This document shows, one piece after another, positions 8,107 through 16,062 of a DNA stretch of 64,000 nt. The DNA is from an uncultured Prochlorococcus sp. (lineage in GTDB: Bacteria; Cyanobacteriota; Cyanobacteriia; PCC-6307; Cyanobiaceae), in NCBI GenBank assembly GCA_902550485.1, contig CACCZQ010000002.1:1-64000 (forward strand), given 5' to 3'. Made by a program: the position numbers and the translations under genes. The notes beneath the pieces are model-generated. The model had not been told where the DNA came from. It ran no database searches and saw nothing but the letters and a program-made list of their open reading frames with translations. Positions within the stretch are counted from its first letter, which is position 1, and each line of letters opens with the position of its first letter.

Positions 8107-8301
8107 TTTTTTCTTTTTACAATAAACGAATTTATAAGAAAGTGAGCTTATGATTTTTACTTATAAGTATTAGTTTTATTTTTAATGATTTTATAAATAT
8201 TTTTATATTTAGCTTTAAATATATTACGGATTTTAAAAGTAGCTTTTAAAATTATAAGTTAAAGTATTCAAATTTAAGGATCATAGTTTTTTATACAAAC
8301 A

Positions 8302-8460
8302 ATGAATATAAATGATAAATCTGTTTTAGAAATGCTTAATAAACTTATTGCTATTAATAGGCTAAATAAAACTCAAATTCTTCAAATGGTAAATTTAGTT
8401 TCCATATCAAATGATATCAATGATTTAAAGGATAACTTGAAATGGGAAAGTTCTAGATAA
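8302..8460 (+). CDS. small hypothetical protein, 52 aa
   Basis: ATG 8302, preceded by AAGGA at about 8276-8280 (rather distant). The product is mostly predicted helix (VLEMLNKLIAINRLNKTQIL) with hydrophobic residues spaced as in a coiled coil or helical hairpin. No family recognised. Standalone between two leftward small genes. Confidence 0.45.
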   Translation: MNINDKSVLEMLNKLIAINRLNKTQILQMVNLVSISNDINDLKDNLKWESSR

Positions 8461-8582
8461 TTTCATCAAAATATATAAAATATAAACTCAATCTTTGATA
8501 ATTATGAATTCTTGAAATTTATATTAGAAATAAATAATAGTTAATTTAATTAAAAGTTTTATAAATAATTTATATAAGCTAT

Positions 8583-8756
8583 TCAAATAGATTTTTGATA
8601 ATGAATTTTATTAAAAGACATTAGCTCTTGATCACTATAATTAAGTGTTGTTTTCTTGTCCTTGCTAAATGATTTAATTAATATTGTAGAAGTGATGATG
8701 ATTATTAATACGATTAGTAAATCTCCAACAGTAATTCCTCTCTCCTTTAGATTCAT
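8583..8756 (-). CDS. small membrane protein, 57 aa
   Basis: ATG at 8756: MNLKERGITVGDLLIVLIII, i.e. a short charged start, one membrane helix (residues ~12-29), then a polar lysine-rich tail (FSKDKKTTLNYSDQELMSF). This start and helix resemble a small family I associate with Prochlorococcus genomes, but no function is known. Confidence 0.6.
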   Translation of the reverse strand: MNLKERGITVGDLLIVLIIIITSTILIKSFSKDKKTTLNYSDQELMSFNKIHYQKSI

Positions 8757-8917
8757 TGTAATTTATATAATTTGTTTTAATATAACCTTTTTTAATTAAT
8801 AAATTAATTTTTTTAAAAACATGCTAAAAATATATATTAAGGAAATATAAAAAGAATATAAAAATATTAAGACTATAATCTTTTGAATCTTATAAAAAAA
8901 ATAGATGAATTACTCAT

Positions 8918-9097
8918 ATGAAAGTCAAAAAAAAAATTAGTAGTTCTAACACTCCCAATTTTTTCTCTAAAGAAATGATTATCACAAAAAAATCTCTTAA
9001 CGAAAATCATCTTAAATTTACTTACCAGAAACAGTTAATATCAGATTTAGATTCTAAGCACAAGGAATGGTCAAAAACTATTGAGTGTCAGTTTTAA
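8918..9097 (+). CDS. small hypothetical protein, 59 aa
   Basis: ATG 8918, basic soluble product (MKVKKKISSSNTPNFFSKEM), no cysteines until CQF at the end. No family recognised. Its TAA (9095-9097) shares the tetranucleotide TTAA with the stop codon of the convergent gene at 9094-9246, a pattern that recurs in this window. Confidence 0.45.
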   Translation: MKVKKKISSSNTPNFFSKEMIITKKSLNENHLKFTYQKQLISDLDSKHKEWSKTIECQF

Positions 9098-9246
9098 AAG
9101 CTTTCTTTGATTATATTTAAAAGTTTATTTCTTTTATTTATATTTTTCTCTTCCCATTGAATTGATACTTCATCACTAATGATAGGTTTTGCTTCATAAG
9201 CGAGATACCAAAGAATAAATCCGACAGGAAATATTAAAATATACAT
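9094..9246 (-). CDS. small membrane protein, 50 aa
   Basis: ATG at 9246: an N-terminal membrane helix (MYILIFPVGFILWYLAYEAK) followed by a charged cytoplasmic-type tail with Trp and many Lys/Glu. Function unknown. Its start is 36 bp from the operator-like repeats of the divergent RHH gene, so the two could share regulation. The stop overlaps that of the gene at 8918-9097. Confidence 0.55.
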   Translation of the reverse strand: MYILIFPVGFILWYLAYEAKPIISDEVSIQWEEKNINKRNKLLNIIKESF

Positions 9247-9281
9247 AGCAAAATTAGTTGACTTAAATCAAATATAGTGCA

Positions 9282-9309
9282 ACACTTGTAATGTGCAAGT
9301 GTGACACTA
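9282..9309. promoter_or_regulatory. overlapping operator-like dyads upstream of the RHH gene
   Basis: Two overlapping dyads: ACACTTG-N7-CAAGTGT (9282-9302) and GTGT-G-ACAC (9299-9307). The 13-bp stretch AAGTGTGACACTA (9297-9309) returns as an exact reverse complement just after the gene (9689-9701). The positions, 13-40 bp before the ATG of a ribbon-helix-helix protein, suit autoregulation. Confidence 0.55.
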
Positions 9310-9321
9310 ATTTTTTTAATT

Positions 9322-9687
9322 ATGCCCTCTCAGAGGAAAAGAATTGGTTTTTTGCCAAGCGAGGAAGTTCATGAAATTATTGAAAAATTGTGCACAGCTA
9401 ATGAGTTTAGTCAGTCAAAAGTCACAGGTTTATTGGTTGAGGAAGCTTTAAGGTCTCGTGGAGTGTTAAATGAATCTTATGGTCAAAATCAGAATAATAA
9501 CAAGGATTTTATAAACTTTTCTTTTGATCAGGAAACATTTTCTGAAAATAATAGCTCTTCACTTAATGTCGACGAATATGCAGTTAATAAAAAAGTATTA
9601 TCTGATGATATCAAAATGATGCATGAATTTATTGAGTTTAAGTATTTTAAGAAAGTTATGAAGCGAAATAACAACATTATTGAATAA
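9322..9687 (+). CDS. ribbon-helix-helix (RHH) DNA-binding protein
   Basis: 121 aa from ATG 9322 (an in-frame GTG at 9301 lies inside the operator-like repeat and would add seven hydrophobic residues; the ATG is preferred). The N-terminal ~50 residues (KRIGFLPSEEVHEIIEKLC... followed by SKVTGLLVEEAL) have the strand-helix-helix layout of CopG/Arc-type RHH domains. A polar Asn/Ser-rich linker follows, and a helical end (IKMMHEFIEFKYFKKVMK) that may oligomerise or bind a partner. No toxin-like partner is obvious. The flanking inverted repeats suggest it binds its own locus. Confidence 0.6.
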   Translation: MPSQRKRIGFLPSEEVHEIIEKLCTANEFSQSKVTGLLVEEALRSRGVLNESYGQNQNNNKDFINFSFDQETFSENNSSSLNVDEYAVNKKVLSDDIKMMHEFIEFKYFKKVMKRNNNIIE

Positions 9688-9688
9688 A

Positions 9689-9701
9689 TAGTGTCACACT
9701 T
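9689..9701. repeat. 13-bp inverted repeat partner downstream of the RHH gene
   Basis: TAGTGTCACACTT is the exact reverse complement of 9297-9309. It starts 2 bp after the stop codon of the RHH gene, so the gene is bracketed by inverted copies. Confidence 0.6.
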
Positions 9702-9823
9702 CTAATATCGTACGAGATGGCTTTTCAATGGAAAGTAGAAATTAAACAGTTATAAATATTTTTTAATATTTCTAATCAATTTTTTAAAGAAGGATCCAAA
9801 ATAAATTGAATCTTTAAAAATTC

Positions 9824-9864
9824 AGCGGACTAAATCCTCGTGGAGATATGAACCTTAGCCCGCT
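9824..9864. other. GC-richer hairpin; possible small RNA or terminator
   Basis: AGCGGACTA (9824-9832) pairs with TAGCCCGCT (9856-9864) with one A-C mismatch; the loop holds a small TCC/GGA stem. It is the only GC-rich island in ~250 bp of AT-rich sequence. On the minus strand the stem is followed after GAA by T5, a marginal terminator, but no leftward gene lies close upstream. A structured ncRNA is possible. Confidence 0.35.
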
Positions 9865-9954
9865 TTAAAAAAATAGCAATAAAAAAATATAAATACAATA
9901 AGAATGTAAATTTACTTTTGATTTATAATTGGATAATAAAAACTCTAAATATAA

Positions 9955-10107
9955 ATGGCAGTAAGTGAATTAGATGAAGATACACAGGATCAAATATGTG
10001 ATCTTCTTGAAAATCTTCAGCAAATAGAGAAACTTAAAAATAAAGATATACGAATTTTGCTTGATAAGGTAGTAAGAAAATATGGAGGAAAAGTAGTAAA
10101 TAAATGA
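9955..10107 (+). CDS. small acidic/basic hypothetical protein, 50 aa
   Basis: ATG 9955: acidic start (MAVSELDEDTQDQICDLLEN) then basic helical end (IRILLDKVVRKYGGKVVNK). The stop overlaps the start of the thioredoxin-like gene by 4 nt (ATGA at 10104-10107), so the two are translationally coupled. That coupling is the main support for both starts. Function unknown; it may help or regulate the secreted thioredoxin-like protein. Confidence 0.6.
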   Translation: MAVSELDEDTQDQICDLLENLQQIEKLKNKDIRILLDKVVRKYGGKVVNK

Positions 10108-10493
10108 AACACCTATTAATCCCACTATTAGTTTTGCTTCCTTTACCAAATGTTGTAAATAGCTCCCACTTAAATAATCAGAGAGAACTTAAAGTCTCCT
10201 CAGAAAGCACTAGGGAATCAATCGAATTGGCAAAATACCTTAAAGATAATGGTGTAGTTAAATATTCAGCATATTGGTGTCCTAATTGCCTTAATCAAGG
10301 TGAATTATTTGGTAAGCAAGCTTATAGAGAACTTAATGTGGTTGAATGTGCAAGAGATGGCATAAACAGTCAAACTCAGATATGTATTGATAAAAAAATT
10401 AAAGGGTTTCCCACATGGGAAATAAATGGAAAACTAATTTTAGGTGTACTTTCACTAAAAGAGTTATCCAAGTTGACTGGATTTAAGAATTAA
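10104..10493 (+). CDS. exported thioredoxin-like protein, VKOR-associated type
   Basis: 129 aa. An N-terminal signal sequence (MKHLLIPLLVLLPLPNVVNS) is followed by a thioredoxin-like domain with active site YWCPNC (around residues 57-62), a second cysteine pair (CARDGINSQTQIC) and the cis-Pro segment GFPTWEINGK. This matches the C-terminal thioredoxin domain that cyanobacterial vitamin K epoxide reductase (VKOR) proteins carry, but there is no VKOR membrane domain here. It likely acts in disulfide chemistry in the lumen or periplasm, with a VKOR partner elsewhere. Confidence 0.75.
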   Translation: MKHLLIPLLVLLPLPNVVNSSHLNNQRELKVSSESTRESIELAKYLKDNGVVKYSAYWCPNCLNQGELFGKQAYRELNVVECARDGINSQTQICIDKKIKGFPTWEINGKLILGVLSLKELSKLTGFKN

Positions 10494-10516
10494 GAAAAAT
10501 GTAAGATGATTAATGG

Positions 10517-10666
10517 CTAGATATTAAAGGTTATTTCTAGAGTACCTTTCATACATCCTCCAGTTGGATAGTTAATTACTTTTTTTGATATTAATCCAAT
10601 ACTTATAGCAACTATTCCAATACCAAATAAAGCTCTTGATCTTTTGCTTGTGATGAGATATTTCAT
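10517..10666 (-). CDS. small membrane protein, 49 aa
   Basis: ATG at 10666: basic start (MKYLITSKRSR), one glycine-rich hydrophobic helix (ALFGIGIVAISIGLI), then a tail with a Cys (YPTGGCMKGTLEITFNI). No family recognised. Convergent with the thioredoxin-like gene, 23 bp apart. Confidence 0.5.
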   Translation of the reverse strand: MKYLITSKRSRALFGIGIVAISIGLISKKVINYPTGGCMKGTLEITFNI

Positions 10667-10891
10667 TGGGTATTTATTAAGTAATAAATAGTAAGGATTA
10701 TTAAATTATAACGTGGATTTTTTTGTTAAAAAAAAACAAGTAACTTTAAATCTAAATTTTTTTAAAATAAGTTTTAGATATTAGATATATTGAAAATACT
10801 TAATCAATAAATGCCTATGTATCTTTTTTTCATTATTTTTAGTTTGTATTTGACAGTCTTTTTATAATTAAAATGAGACTTTTATTTTTTT

Positions 10892-11023
10892 ATGAAAAAT
10901 AAAGAATTTAATGTGACTCAAGGAATGGCTTTGTTACTTTTGAAGCCATTAAATTTACCCGCTAACTACGTCCTAAATCTCATAATTTATATAACTAATC
11001 CTAGTAACAATATTGGATACTAA
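10892..11023 (+). CDS. small hypothetical protein, 43 aa
   Basis: ATG 10892: MKNKEFNVTQGMALLLLKPL then a hydrophobic, Asn-rich half. No family recognised. Its stop shares CTAA (11020-11023) with the stop of the convergent DUF1651 gene. The stretch 10670-10890 upstream is AT-rich with no convincing gene. Confidence 0.45.
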   Translation: MKNKEFNVTQGMALLLLKPLNLPANYVLNLIIYITNPSNNIGY

Positions 11024-11271
11024 TAGTCTTCCCAAACTGGTTTGGTTCTTCTCCAACCATGAGCGATTAAATTTCTCCATTCATCTCTAGCTTTATCAAC
11101 TTTAAGTTCTTCTCTGGTTGTCATAAGAGGTGGTTCTTTTCCTAAAAAACCAAGAATTCTTCCAGAGTCAATAAACATATATTCAAAAAATTTATCTTTA
11201 TTTTGATTATTCTTTGAAAACCTTTTAACTAATGAACGATTCGAATTTATAAGCCAATAATTTTCTGTCAA
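11020..11271 (-). CDS. DUF1651-family protein
   Basis: 83 aa with the C-terminal signature EWRNLIAHGWRRTKPVWEDY that I associate with DUF1651, a small family found in Prochlorococcus and marine Synechococcus, often in several copies and in variable regions. Function unknown; soluble. It follows clpS by 11 bp in the same direction and may be co-transcribed. Confidence 0.7.
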   Translation of the reverse strand: MTENYWLINSNRSLVKRFSKNNQNKDKFFEYMFIDSGRILGFLGKEPPLMTTREELKVDKARDEWRNLIAHGWRRTKPVWEDY

Positions 11272-11282
11272 TCTTACTTATT

Positions 11283-11570
11283 TTATGTTTTCTCAATTGG
11301 AGTCATTGTTAATCCTTTGCTGAATAGTTGCTCATGATATAGCTCTGCTTGTTCAAGATTACCTCTCCACACCTCTGCAGATCCTGTCTTGTCAACTTTA
11401 AAGGTTAGATCCCATACCCTTTGTTCACTTAGGCTTGGGATTATTATTAGAAGACAATTTGCGACATGCTGAAAAGTATTAAAATTGTCATCAAGAACTA
11501 TAACTCTTGCTTCTGGATATTTTGCTTTAGATTTTTTTGGATCTAAGACTGTACCGAGTGAATTAACCAT
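11283..11570 (-). CDS. clpS: ClpS-family Clp protease adaptor
   Basis: 95 aa. The core VIVLDDNFNTFQHVANCLL is the ClpS fold that binds N-degron substrates and the N-domain of ClpC/ClpA, and TGSAEVWRGNLEQAELYHEQL matches the second half with the usual Glu-Ala/Tyr pattern. It delivers proteins with destabilising N-terminal residues to the Clp protease. Cyanobacteria have two ClpS types; I cannot assign ClpS1 or ClpS2 by eye. Read leftward, just after tRNA-Met. Confidence 0.85.
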   Translation of the reverse strand: MVNSLGTVLDPKKSKAKYPEARVIVLDDNFNTFQHVANCLLIIIPSLSEQRVWDLTFKVDKTGSAEVWRGNLEQAELYHEQLFSKGLTMTPIEKT

Positions 11571-11637
11571 TATTGTCTTTAATAGTTTAATTTAATTAAA
11601 ATTTCACCTATGTTCTTCAATTCAAAAGTATTGAAAA

Positions 11638-11711
<74 letters not shown>

Positions 11712-11740
11712 ATGGGAATATTGTAAGGCATTGGTTGTAC

Positions 11741-12223
11741 TTAATTACCATTTTGAAAATTTATTTGTTTGTGGGCCTCATATATAGCAATTCCGCATGC
11801 TACAGAAAGGTTTAGACTTCTAACACCTTTTTGATCATTTTTTCCAGTCTGTATATTCGGCATAAATATTGATATTAAAAAGTCGCTTTTATCAATAATG
11901 GAATCGGGTAATCCTAAATCTTCTCTCCCAAATAGCAAAATATCATCTTGCTTAAATTTAAAATCCTTCAAATATAATCCATTTTTTTTACTAAAAGAGA
12001 TTATTCTTTTTGTTGATTTTGACGCTAAAAATTTTTCAAAATTCTCATACTGATTAACAGTAACTAAAGGCCAATAGTCTAAACCTGCTCTTTTTAAATA
12101 TTTATCTTCTAGTTTAAAACCCAAGGGCTCTATAAGATTTAAAGGTATATTAAATGCAGCACATGATCTGGCAATATTACCAGTATTTTGTGGGATTCTA
12201 GGTTCAAAAAGAGCGACTTCCAA
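11741..12223 (-). CDS. trmL: tRNA (cytidine/uridine-34 2'-O)-methyltransferase TrmL
   Basis: 160 aa, the usual length for this SPOUT methyltransferase. N-terminal VALFEPRIPQNTGNIARSCA is the family start with the conserved Asn-Arg; the knot region carries LLFGREDLGLP and VRSLNLSVACGIAIYEA, which bind S-adenosylmethionine. It methylates the wobble base of tRNA-Leu isoacceptors. It starts 2 bp after the cobU stop, so the two are co-transcribed. Confidence 0.93.
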   Translation of the reverse strand: MEVALFEPRIPQNTGNIARSCAAFNIPLNLIEPLGFKLEDKYLKRAGLDYWPLVTVNQYENFEKFLASKSTKRIISFSKKNGLYLKDFKFKQDDILLFGREDLGLPDSIIDKSDFLISIFMPNIQTGKNDQKGVRSLNLSVACGIAIYEAHKQINFQNGN

Positions 12224-12225
12224 TT

Positions 12226-12786
12226 TTAAGTAGGTATTTCAATACTTATTTCATCTATTTTGATTGCTCTGCCGTTTATGGCCAGCCAATTATCTTTTGA
12301 TATTTTGGTTATTCTCTTTTGAAGTTCGCCGATTCTCTCAATATATGTATTACCAATTTTATATTCAGAGACCAAACTCCAACCTACTTGTTCTCCAACA
12401 ATAATTGTTATGCTTTTTCTTTTCATTAAGAGACTTATAAGTGAATTCATTTTTGTTGACCATTCATTTTGTTCCTTGCCAATACTTTTCATAACGAATC
12501 CCCCGATAGAATCTATTAATAATGGACCTTCTTCATTCCTTAATGTATTTAATAGATCTGTCGTTTCTATTAATTTCCAATCTTTTGGTCTTCTTTTTCG
12601 ATGTAAATTAATTTTATCTTGCCATTCTTTATCATCCAAATTTTTTTCAGATAAGGCAACATATGATAATTTTTTTACCTCTTTTCCAAGATGCTCCGCG
12701 AATTCACTTTTCCCACTCTTTGTCCCCCCTGTAATAAAAACTATATGAGATGAATGTTCACTAATATTTAAAACCTTGGCATTCAT
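12226..12786 (-). CDS. cobU: adenosylcobinamide kinase / phosphate guanylyltransferase
   Basis: 186 aa. P-loop FITGGTKSGKSEFAE (residues ~17-31) and the RKRRPKDWKLIET segment are CobU signatures. It phosphorylates adenosylcobinamide and adds GMP during nucleotide-loop assembly of corrinoids. Together with cobN (28708-32445) in this window it shows a complete enough cobalamin/pseudocobalamin route, used by MetH. Directly upstream of trmL. Confidence 0.93.
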   Translation of the reverse strand: MNAKVLNISEHSSHIVFITGGTKSGKSEFAEHLGKEVKKLSYVALSEKNLDDKEWQDKINLHRKRRPKDWKLIETTDLLNTLRNEEGPLLIDSIGGFVMKSIGKEQNEWSTKMNSLISLLMKRKSITIIVGEQVGWSLVSEYKIGNTYIERIGELQKRITKISKDNWLAINGRAIKIDEISIEIPT

Positions 12787-12796
12787 AAATTCTCTA

Positions 12797-13108
12797 TTAT
12801 TTAGAGAAATACCACCATGTTGCTAGAGGAATAATTGTGGCAGCAATTAACAAACCTATAACTATATAAGTAGCAGTTGAACTCTCAGTATCTTTTGATC
12901 TCATAGTGTTAAAATTTGGATCCACTACAGGGTTGTCGATAGATGAGGGCTGACTTTTTTCGTAATTTATGACAGTCTTCTGTTGAGTAATACCAAAATA
13001 TTTATTTATAGTATTAATTTCATTTGCGTATGTAGTCGAAGGGATAAGAATAAAAATAAAGCCAGTAAAGATAAGGGATAGTATATATTTATTGATGTTT
13101 AGGTTCAT
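12797..13108 (-). CDS. secreted/membrane-anchored hypothetical protein
   Basis: 103 aa. A signal sequence (residues ~7-28, ending near TTYA-NE), a polar middle (Gln/Ser/Asn-rich), and a C-terminal membrane helix (ATYIVIGLLIAATIIPLATWWYF) give a protein with an exposed loop in the periplasm or lumen. No family recognised. It ends 10 bp before the cobU start on the same strand and may be part of that unit. Confidence 0.65.
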   Translation of the reverse strand: MNLNINKYILSLIFTGFIFILIPSTTYANEINTINKYFGITQQKTVINYEKSQPSSIDNPVVDPNFNTMRSKDTESSTATYIVIGLLIAATIIPLATWWYFSK

Positions 13109-13219
13109 TTTGAAAGGTTTTGGTTAATTATATATTAAAAACCATATGTTTGAGTAATTTTAAATCTACTAAACAATATAATATTTGCATAATTTAATTA
13201 GAAATAACATATTTAAAAT

Positions 13220-13846
13220 ATGGGATTCAATGGGAAATCATTAATATCAGTCGGTGTAATACTCTTTATTTTTCAGATAGCAAATTTCATTTCAATAGAA
13301 ACAATCACTCCTGAGCTTGAAAGAGCACAAGTGATAGCTGCAATAGCTTCGTTAATTATTATTTTGATAGGTTTTTTATTTAAACAATTCCAACCCATAG
13401 CTGGTGAGAAAGCTTTTTTAAAAGGAGAAAATATGTTTCTCTTCGATAAAAACATGCCGGATGAAGTTATTGATGAACTTGCATGGGGTTCTGAAGCGAT
13501 ATTAACTTCTACAGCAGCAGCAGCAATATTAATCCACAATGATGGCGTTAATATATTGAGGAGGGGTATCAATTCAAGTAATGATTTTAAACCTGGGGAA
13601 ACTTGTCTAAGATCTATTAAAGATATGAAATTAATATCATTGGCAAACACTAAATTTTATCCTGGAAGAGATGAATTTTATAATTTTTGCGATGAAATTC
13701 CATCTATTTTAGTTGTACCTATAAATAATAAGGCTTTCATATTGATCGGAGGCTGGAGTGCTAAGTGTTTTACGAAGTCTGATGAAAAATGGATTAATAA
13801 CTGGTCCAAAAAAATTAATAATATTTTCTCAAAAAATAGAATTTAA
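13220..13846 (+). CDS. CCB2/CCB4-type cytochrome b6f cofactor assembly protein
   Basis: 208 aa with two membrane helices near the N-terminus (residues ~8-25 and 36-55) and a soluble domain containing GEKAFLKGENMFLFDKNMP and LAWGSEAILTSTAAAAILIH. This is the pattern of the cyanobacterial family annotated as cofactor assembly of complex C subunit B (CCB2/CCB4). In algae these help attach heme ci covalently to cytochrome b6. The function here is by homology only. Its stop shares TTAA with the convergent lptC-like stop. Confidence 0.75.
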   Translation: MGFNGKSLISVGVILFIFQIANFISIETITPELERAQVIAAIASLIIILIGFLFKQFQPIAGEKAFLKGENMFLFDKNMPDEVIDELAWGSEAILTSTAAAAILIHNDGVNILRRGINSSNDFKPGETCLRSIKDMKLISLANTKFYPGRDEFYNFCDEIPSILVVPINNKAFILIGGWSAKCFTKSDEKWINNWSKKINNIFSKNRI

Positions 13847-14472
13847 AAATATATTATTGATTTAACTCTTTTATCTTTTGCTTCAAAGCTTACTGATTCA
13901 GTATTTAGATTATAGAAAGCATTTTCTGAGTTTATTTCATATTTATTTTCGTTATTTTCATCTCTAATTATATATTTTACTGGATTGAAAAATTCAATTA
14001 TGTTATCTGAACCCAAGATGGCTTTTCCTGAATTTAAGGTGATATTTTGATTTTCAAATCTTATATTTCCCTCTAATAGATAGTTAGTATTTTCTATATT
14101 CCAAATAAAATTATCAGCATTTAAAATATTCTCATTATTTTTTAAAGTTTTTAATTTAACATTCCCTTTCAATTTCAAGAGTTTATTATTGTCTGATAAT
14201 GTAGATTCTTCTGAACTAATAATATATTTAGTTTCTTTTCCATTAAGAATTTTAATAATAGGTTTTTTTATTTCGAATTTTAATTCAATATTGTTATAAC
14301 TTGAATTTGGACTGGTAATAGAATAAATTTTTTCTCCACTTTTAGAGAATATAGTCATATCTAAACTGTCTATTTTTTGTATAACTTTATTTTCATCAAT
14401 TACACTTGGAGCGCAACCAATCATAAATAATGTAAGGAAAATTATTAATCTATAATTTTTGCTCATACTCAA
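13843..14472 (-). CDS. lptC: LptC-family lipoprotein (LPS transport)
   Basis: 209 aa with a lipoprotein signal (LTLFMIGCAPS, Cys ~20) and a beta-rich repeat pattern of alternating short strands (KYIISSEESTLSDNNKLLKL, GKAILGSDNIIEFF) typical of LptC/OstA-like folds. LptC joins the LptBFG transporter to LptA and moves lipopolysaccharide across the periplasm. The start overlaps the end of metG by 23 nt; an internal ATG (residue 3) is also possible. Convergent with the CCB4-like gene. Confidence 0.75.
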   Translation of the reverse strand: MSMSKNYRLIIFLTLFMIGCAPSVIDENKVIQKIDSLDMTIFSKSGEKIYSITSPNSSYNNIELKFEIKKPIIKILNGKETKYIISSEESTLSDNNKLLKLKGNVKLKTLKNNENILNADNFIWNIENTNYLLEGNIRFENQNITLNSGKAILGSDNIIEFFNPVKYIIRDENNENKYEINSENAFYNLNTESVSFEAKDKRVKSIIYF

Positions 14473-15994
14473 GTTTATTTATGATTGGAGTGGGTTTAGG
14501 AAGACTTGAGTTGCTAACTAATAATCCCCAAATTAATTGTTTTTTCCAAGAAATATCCTCTCTGTATATACAGCCAAGTTGTTCATTAATTTTTATAGAT
14601 AATTCGGGCAATAAAGGTATTAATAATAATCCTATTATTCTGGTACTTTCTAAAACGTTATAAATAATTTCTTTAACTAGAGGTAGATTATCCTTCTCTT
14701 TTATTAGCGCCCATGGCTGATTATCATTCAAATACAAATTTGTATTTATTGCTAGGCTAAGTACTTCATTAGCTGCTAAATCTAATTTGTAATTATCAAA
14801 GTTATAAATATAGTTTTCAACTGCAATTTTGGCATAATTCTCTAATTTATTTTCATTTGAAATTTTTTCATTATTTGGCACTTTATTATCAAACCATTTT
14901 CTAGACATAGATGATGTTCTATTTAATAAATTACCAATTGTATTAGCTAAGTCATTATTGATGATGTCAACAAATCTTTTATCTTGAAAATCTCCATCAT
15001 TTCCTAATGATATGTCTTTGATGAGGTACCACCTTACAGGATCATTTCCATATTTTGTAAGCAATAAATCAGGGTCGAGTACATTTCCTAAGCTTTTACC
15101 CATTTTTTGCCCCTCTCGTGTAAGAAATCCGTGCCCAAAAACCTTCTTAGGAACTTTCATTTTGGCAGAAATGAGCATTGCAGGCCAATATACAGCATGG
15201 AATCTCAGAATATCCTTACCAATTAAATGAACATCAGCTGGCCATCCTCCATTAATTGATTTTTCCAATGAATGTTCATTTGCATCAGAACTAATGGCAC
15301 TTACATATCCAAGTAAAGCATCAAACCACACATAAAAGGTATGGTTATCGTAACCAGGGACTGGAATTCCCCATGTAACATTTGTTCTTGAAATTGAAAA
15401 ATCCTTTAAACCTCTAGAAACAAAATTTATAATTTCATTCTTTCTTTCTATTGGCTCTATAAAAGAAGGTTCGTTGATTATTTTCTCGATTTCTTTTTGA
15501 TATTTTGAAAGCCTAAAAAAGAGATTCTCTTCATTTTTCCATTCAAGATTTTTTTGATGTATTGGACACTTGTATGTTGATGAATTTTCTGGATTATCTT
15601 TAAATTCTTCGCAACCAACACAATACCAACCTTTTTGAACTCCCATATAGATATCATCTGATGCTTTTACTCTTTCATAAAATTCATTAACAACAAATTC
15701 ATGTTTTTTTGAGCTTGTTCTTATAAATTTGTCAAAGGATATATTCCAATCTTTCCAATTATTTTTAAAGACTTCTGAGATTTCATCACAATGTGATTTT
15801 GGAGCAATACCCTTTTCATTAGCTGTTCTTTGTATTTTTAAACCATGTTCATCAACCCCAGTGATGAAGATAACTTCTTCACCTGCAAGCCTTTTATACC
15901 TAGCTATTGAGTCACATATTATTGTTGTATATACACTTCCTAAATGAGGTTTATCATTAACATAGTATAAAGGTGTAGTAATGACAAAAGTCAT
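14450..15994 (-). CDS. metG: methionyl-tRNA synthetase
   Basis: 514 aa. Class I motifs: PHLGSVYTTI at residues ~16-25 (HIGH variant) and GQKMGKSLGN near residue 300 (KMSKS variant with Gly). The zinc region CVGCEEF...CPIHQ is a single knuckle with one His. There is no C-terminal EMAP-type tRNA-binding domain, as in many short MetRS. It charges both initiator and elongator tRNA-Met, the latter encoded at 11638-11711. The end overlaps the lptC start. Confidence 0.96.
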   Translation of the reverse strand: MTFVITTPLYYVNDKPHLGSVYTTIICDSIARYKRLAGEEVIFITGVDEHGLKIQRTANEKGIAPKSHCDEISEVFKNNWKDWNISFDKFIRTSSKKHEFVVNEFYERVKASDDIYMGVQKGWYCVGCEEFKDNPENSSTYKCPIHQKNLEWKNEENLFFRLSKYQKEIEKIINEPSFIEPIERKNEIINFVSRGLKDFSISRTNVTWGIPVPGYDNHTFYVWFDALLGYVSAISSDANEHSLEKSINGGWPADVHLIGKDILRFHAVYWPAMLISAKMKVPKKVFGHGFLTREGQKMGKSLGNVLDPDLLLTKYGNDPVRWYLIKDISLGNDGDFQDKRFVDIINNDLANTIGNLLNRTSSMSRKWFDNKVPNNEKISNENKLENYAKIAVENYIYNFDNYKLDLAANEVLSLAINTNLYLNDNQPWALIKEKDNLPLVKEIIYNVLESTRIIGLLLIPLLPELSIKINEQLGCIYREDISWKKQLIWGLLVSNSSLPKPTPIINKLEYEQKL

Positions 15995-16062
15995 AAAGCT
16001 TTTTTATTTATACTAACAGATATTTTTTAAACTAATAACAACCCATTATATTGATTATCTTA

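Noticed and set aside
7900..9250. high-light-inducible (Hli) proteins among the small ORFs
   Set aside because: The ExxNGRxAMxG-type chlorophyll-binding motif is absent from all of them.
10811..10867. 18-codon hydrophobic ORF (MPMYLFFIIFSLYLTVFL)
   Set aside because: Could be a leader peptide or toxin-like peptide, but AT-rich DNA gives such runs by chance; no ribosome-binding site and no toxin-antitoxin context seen.
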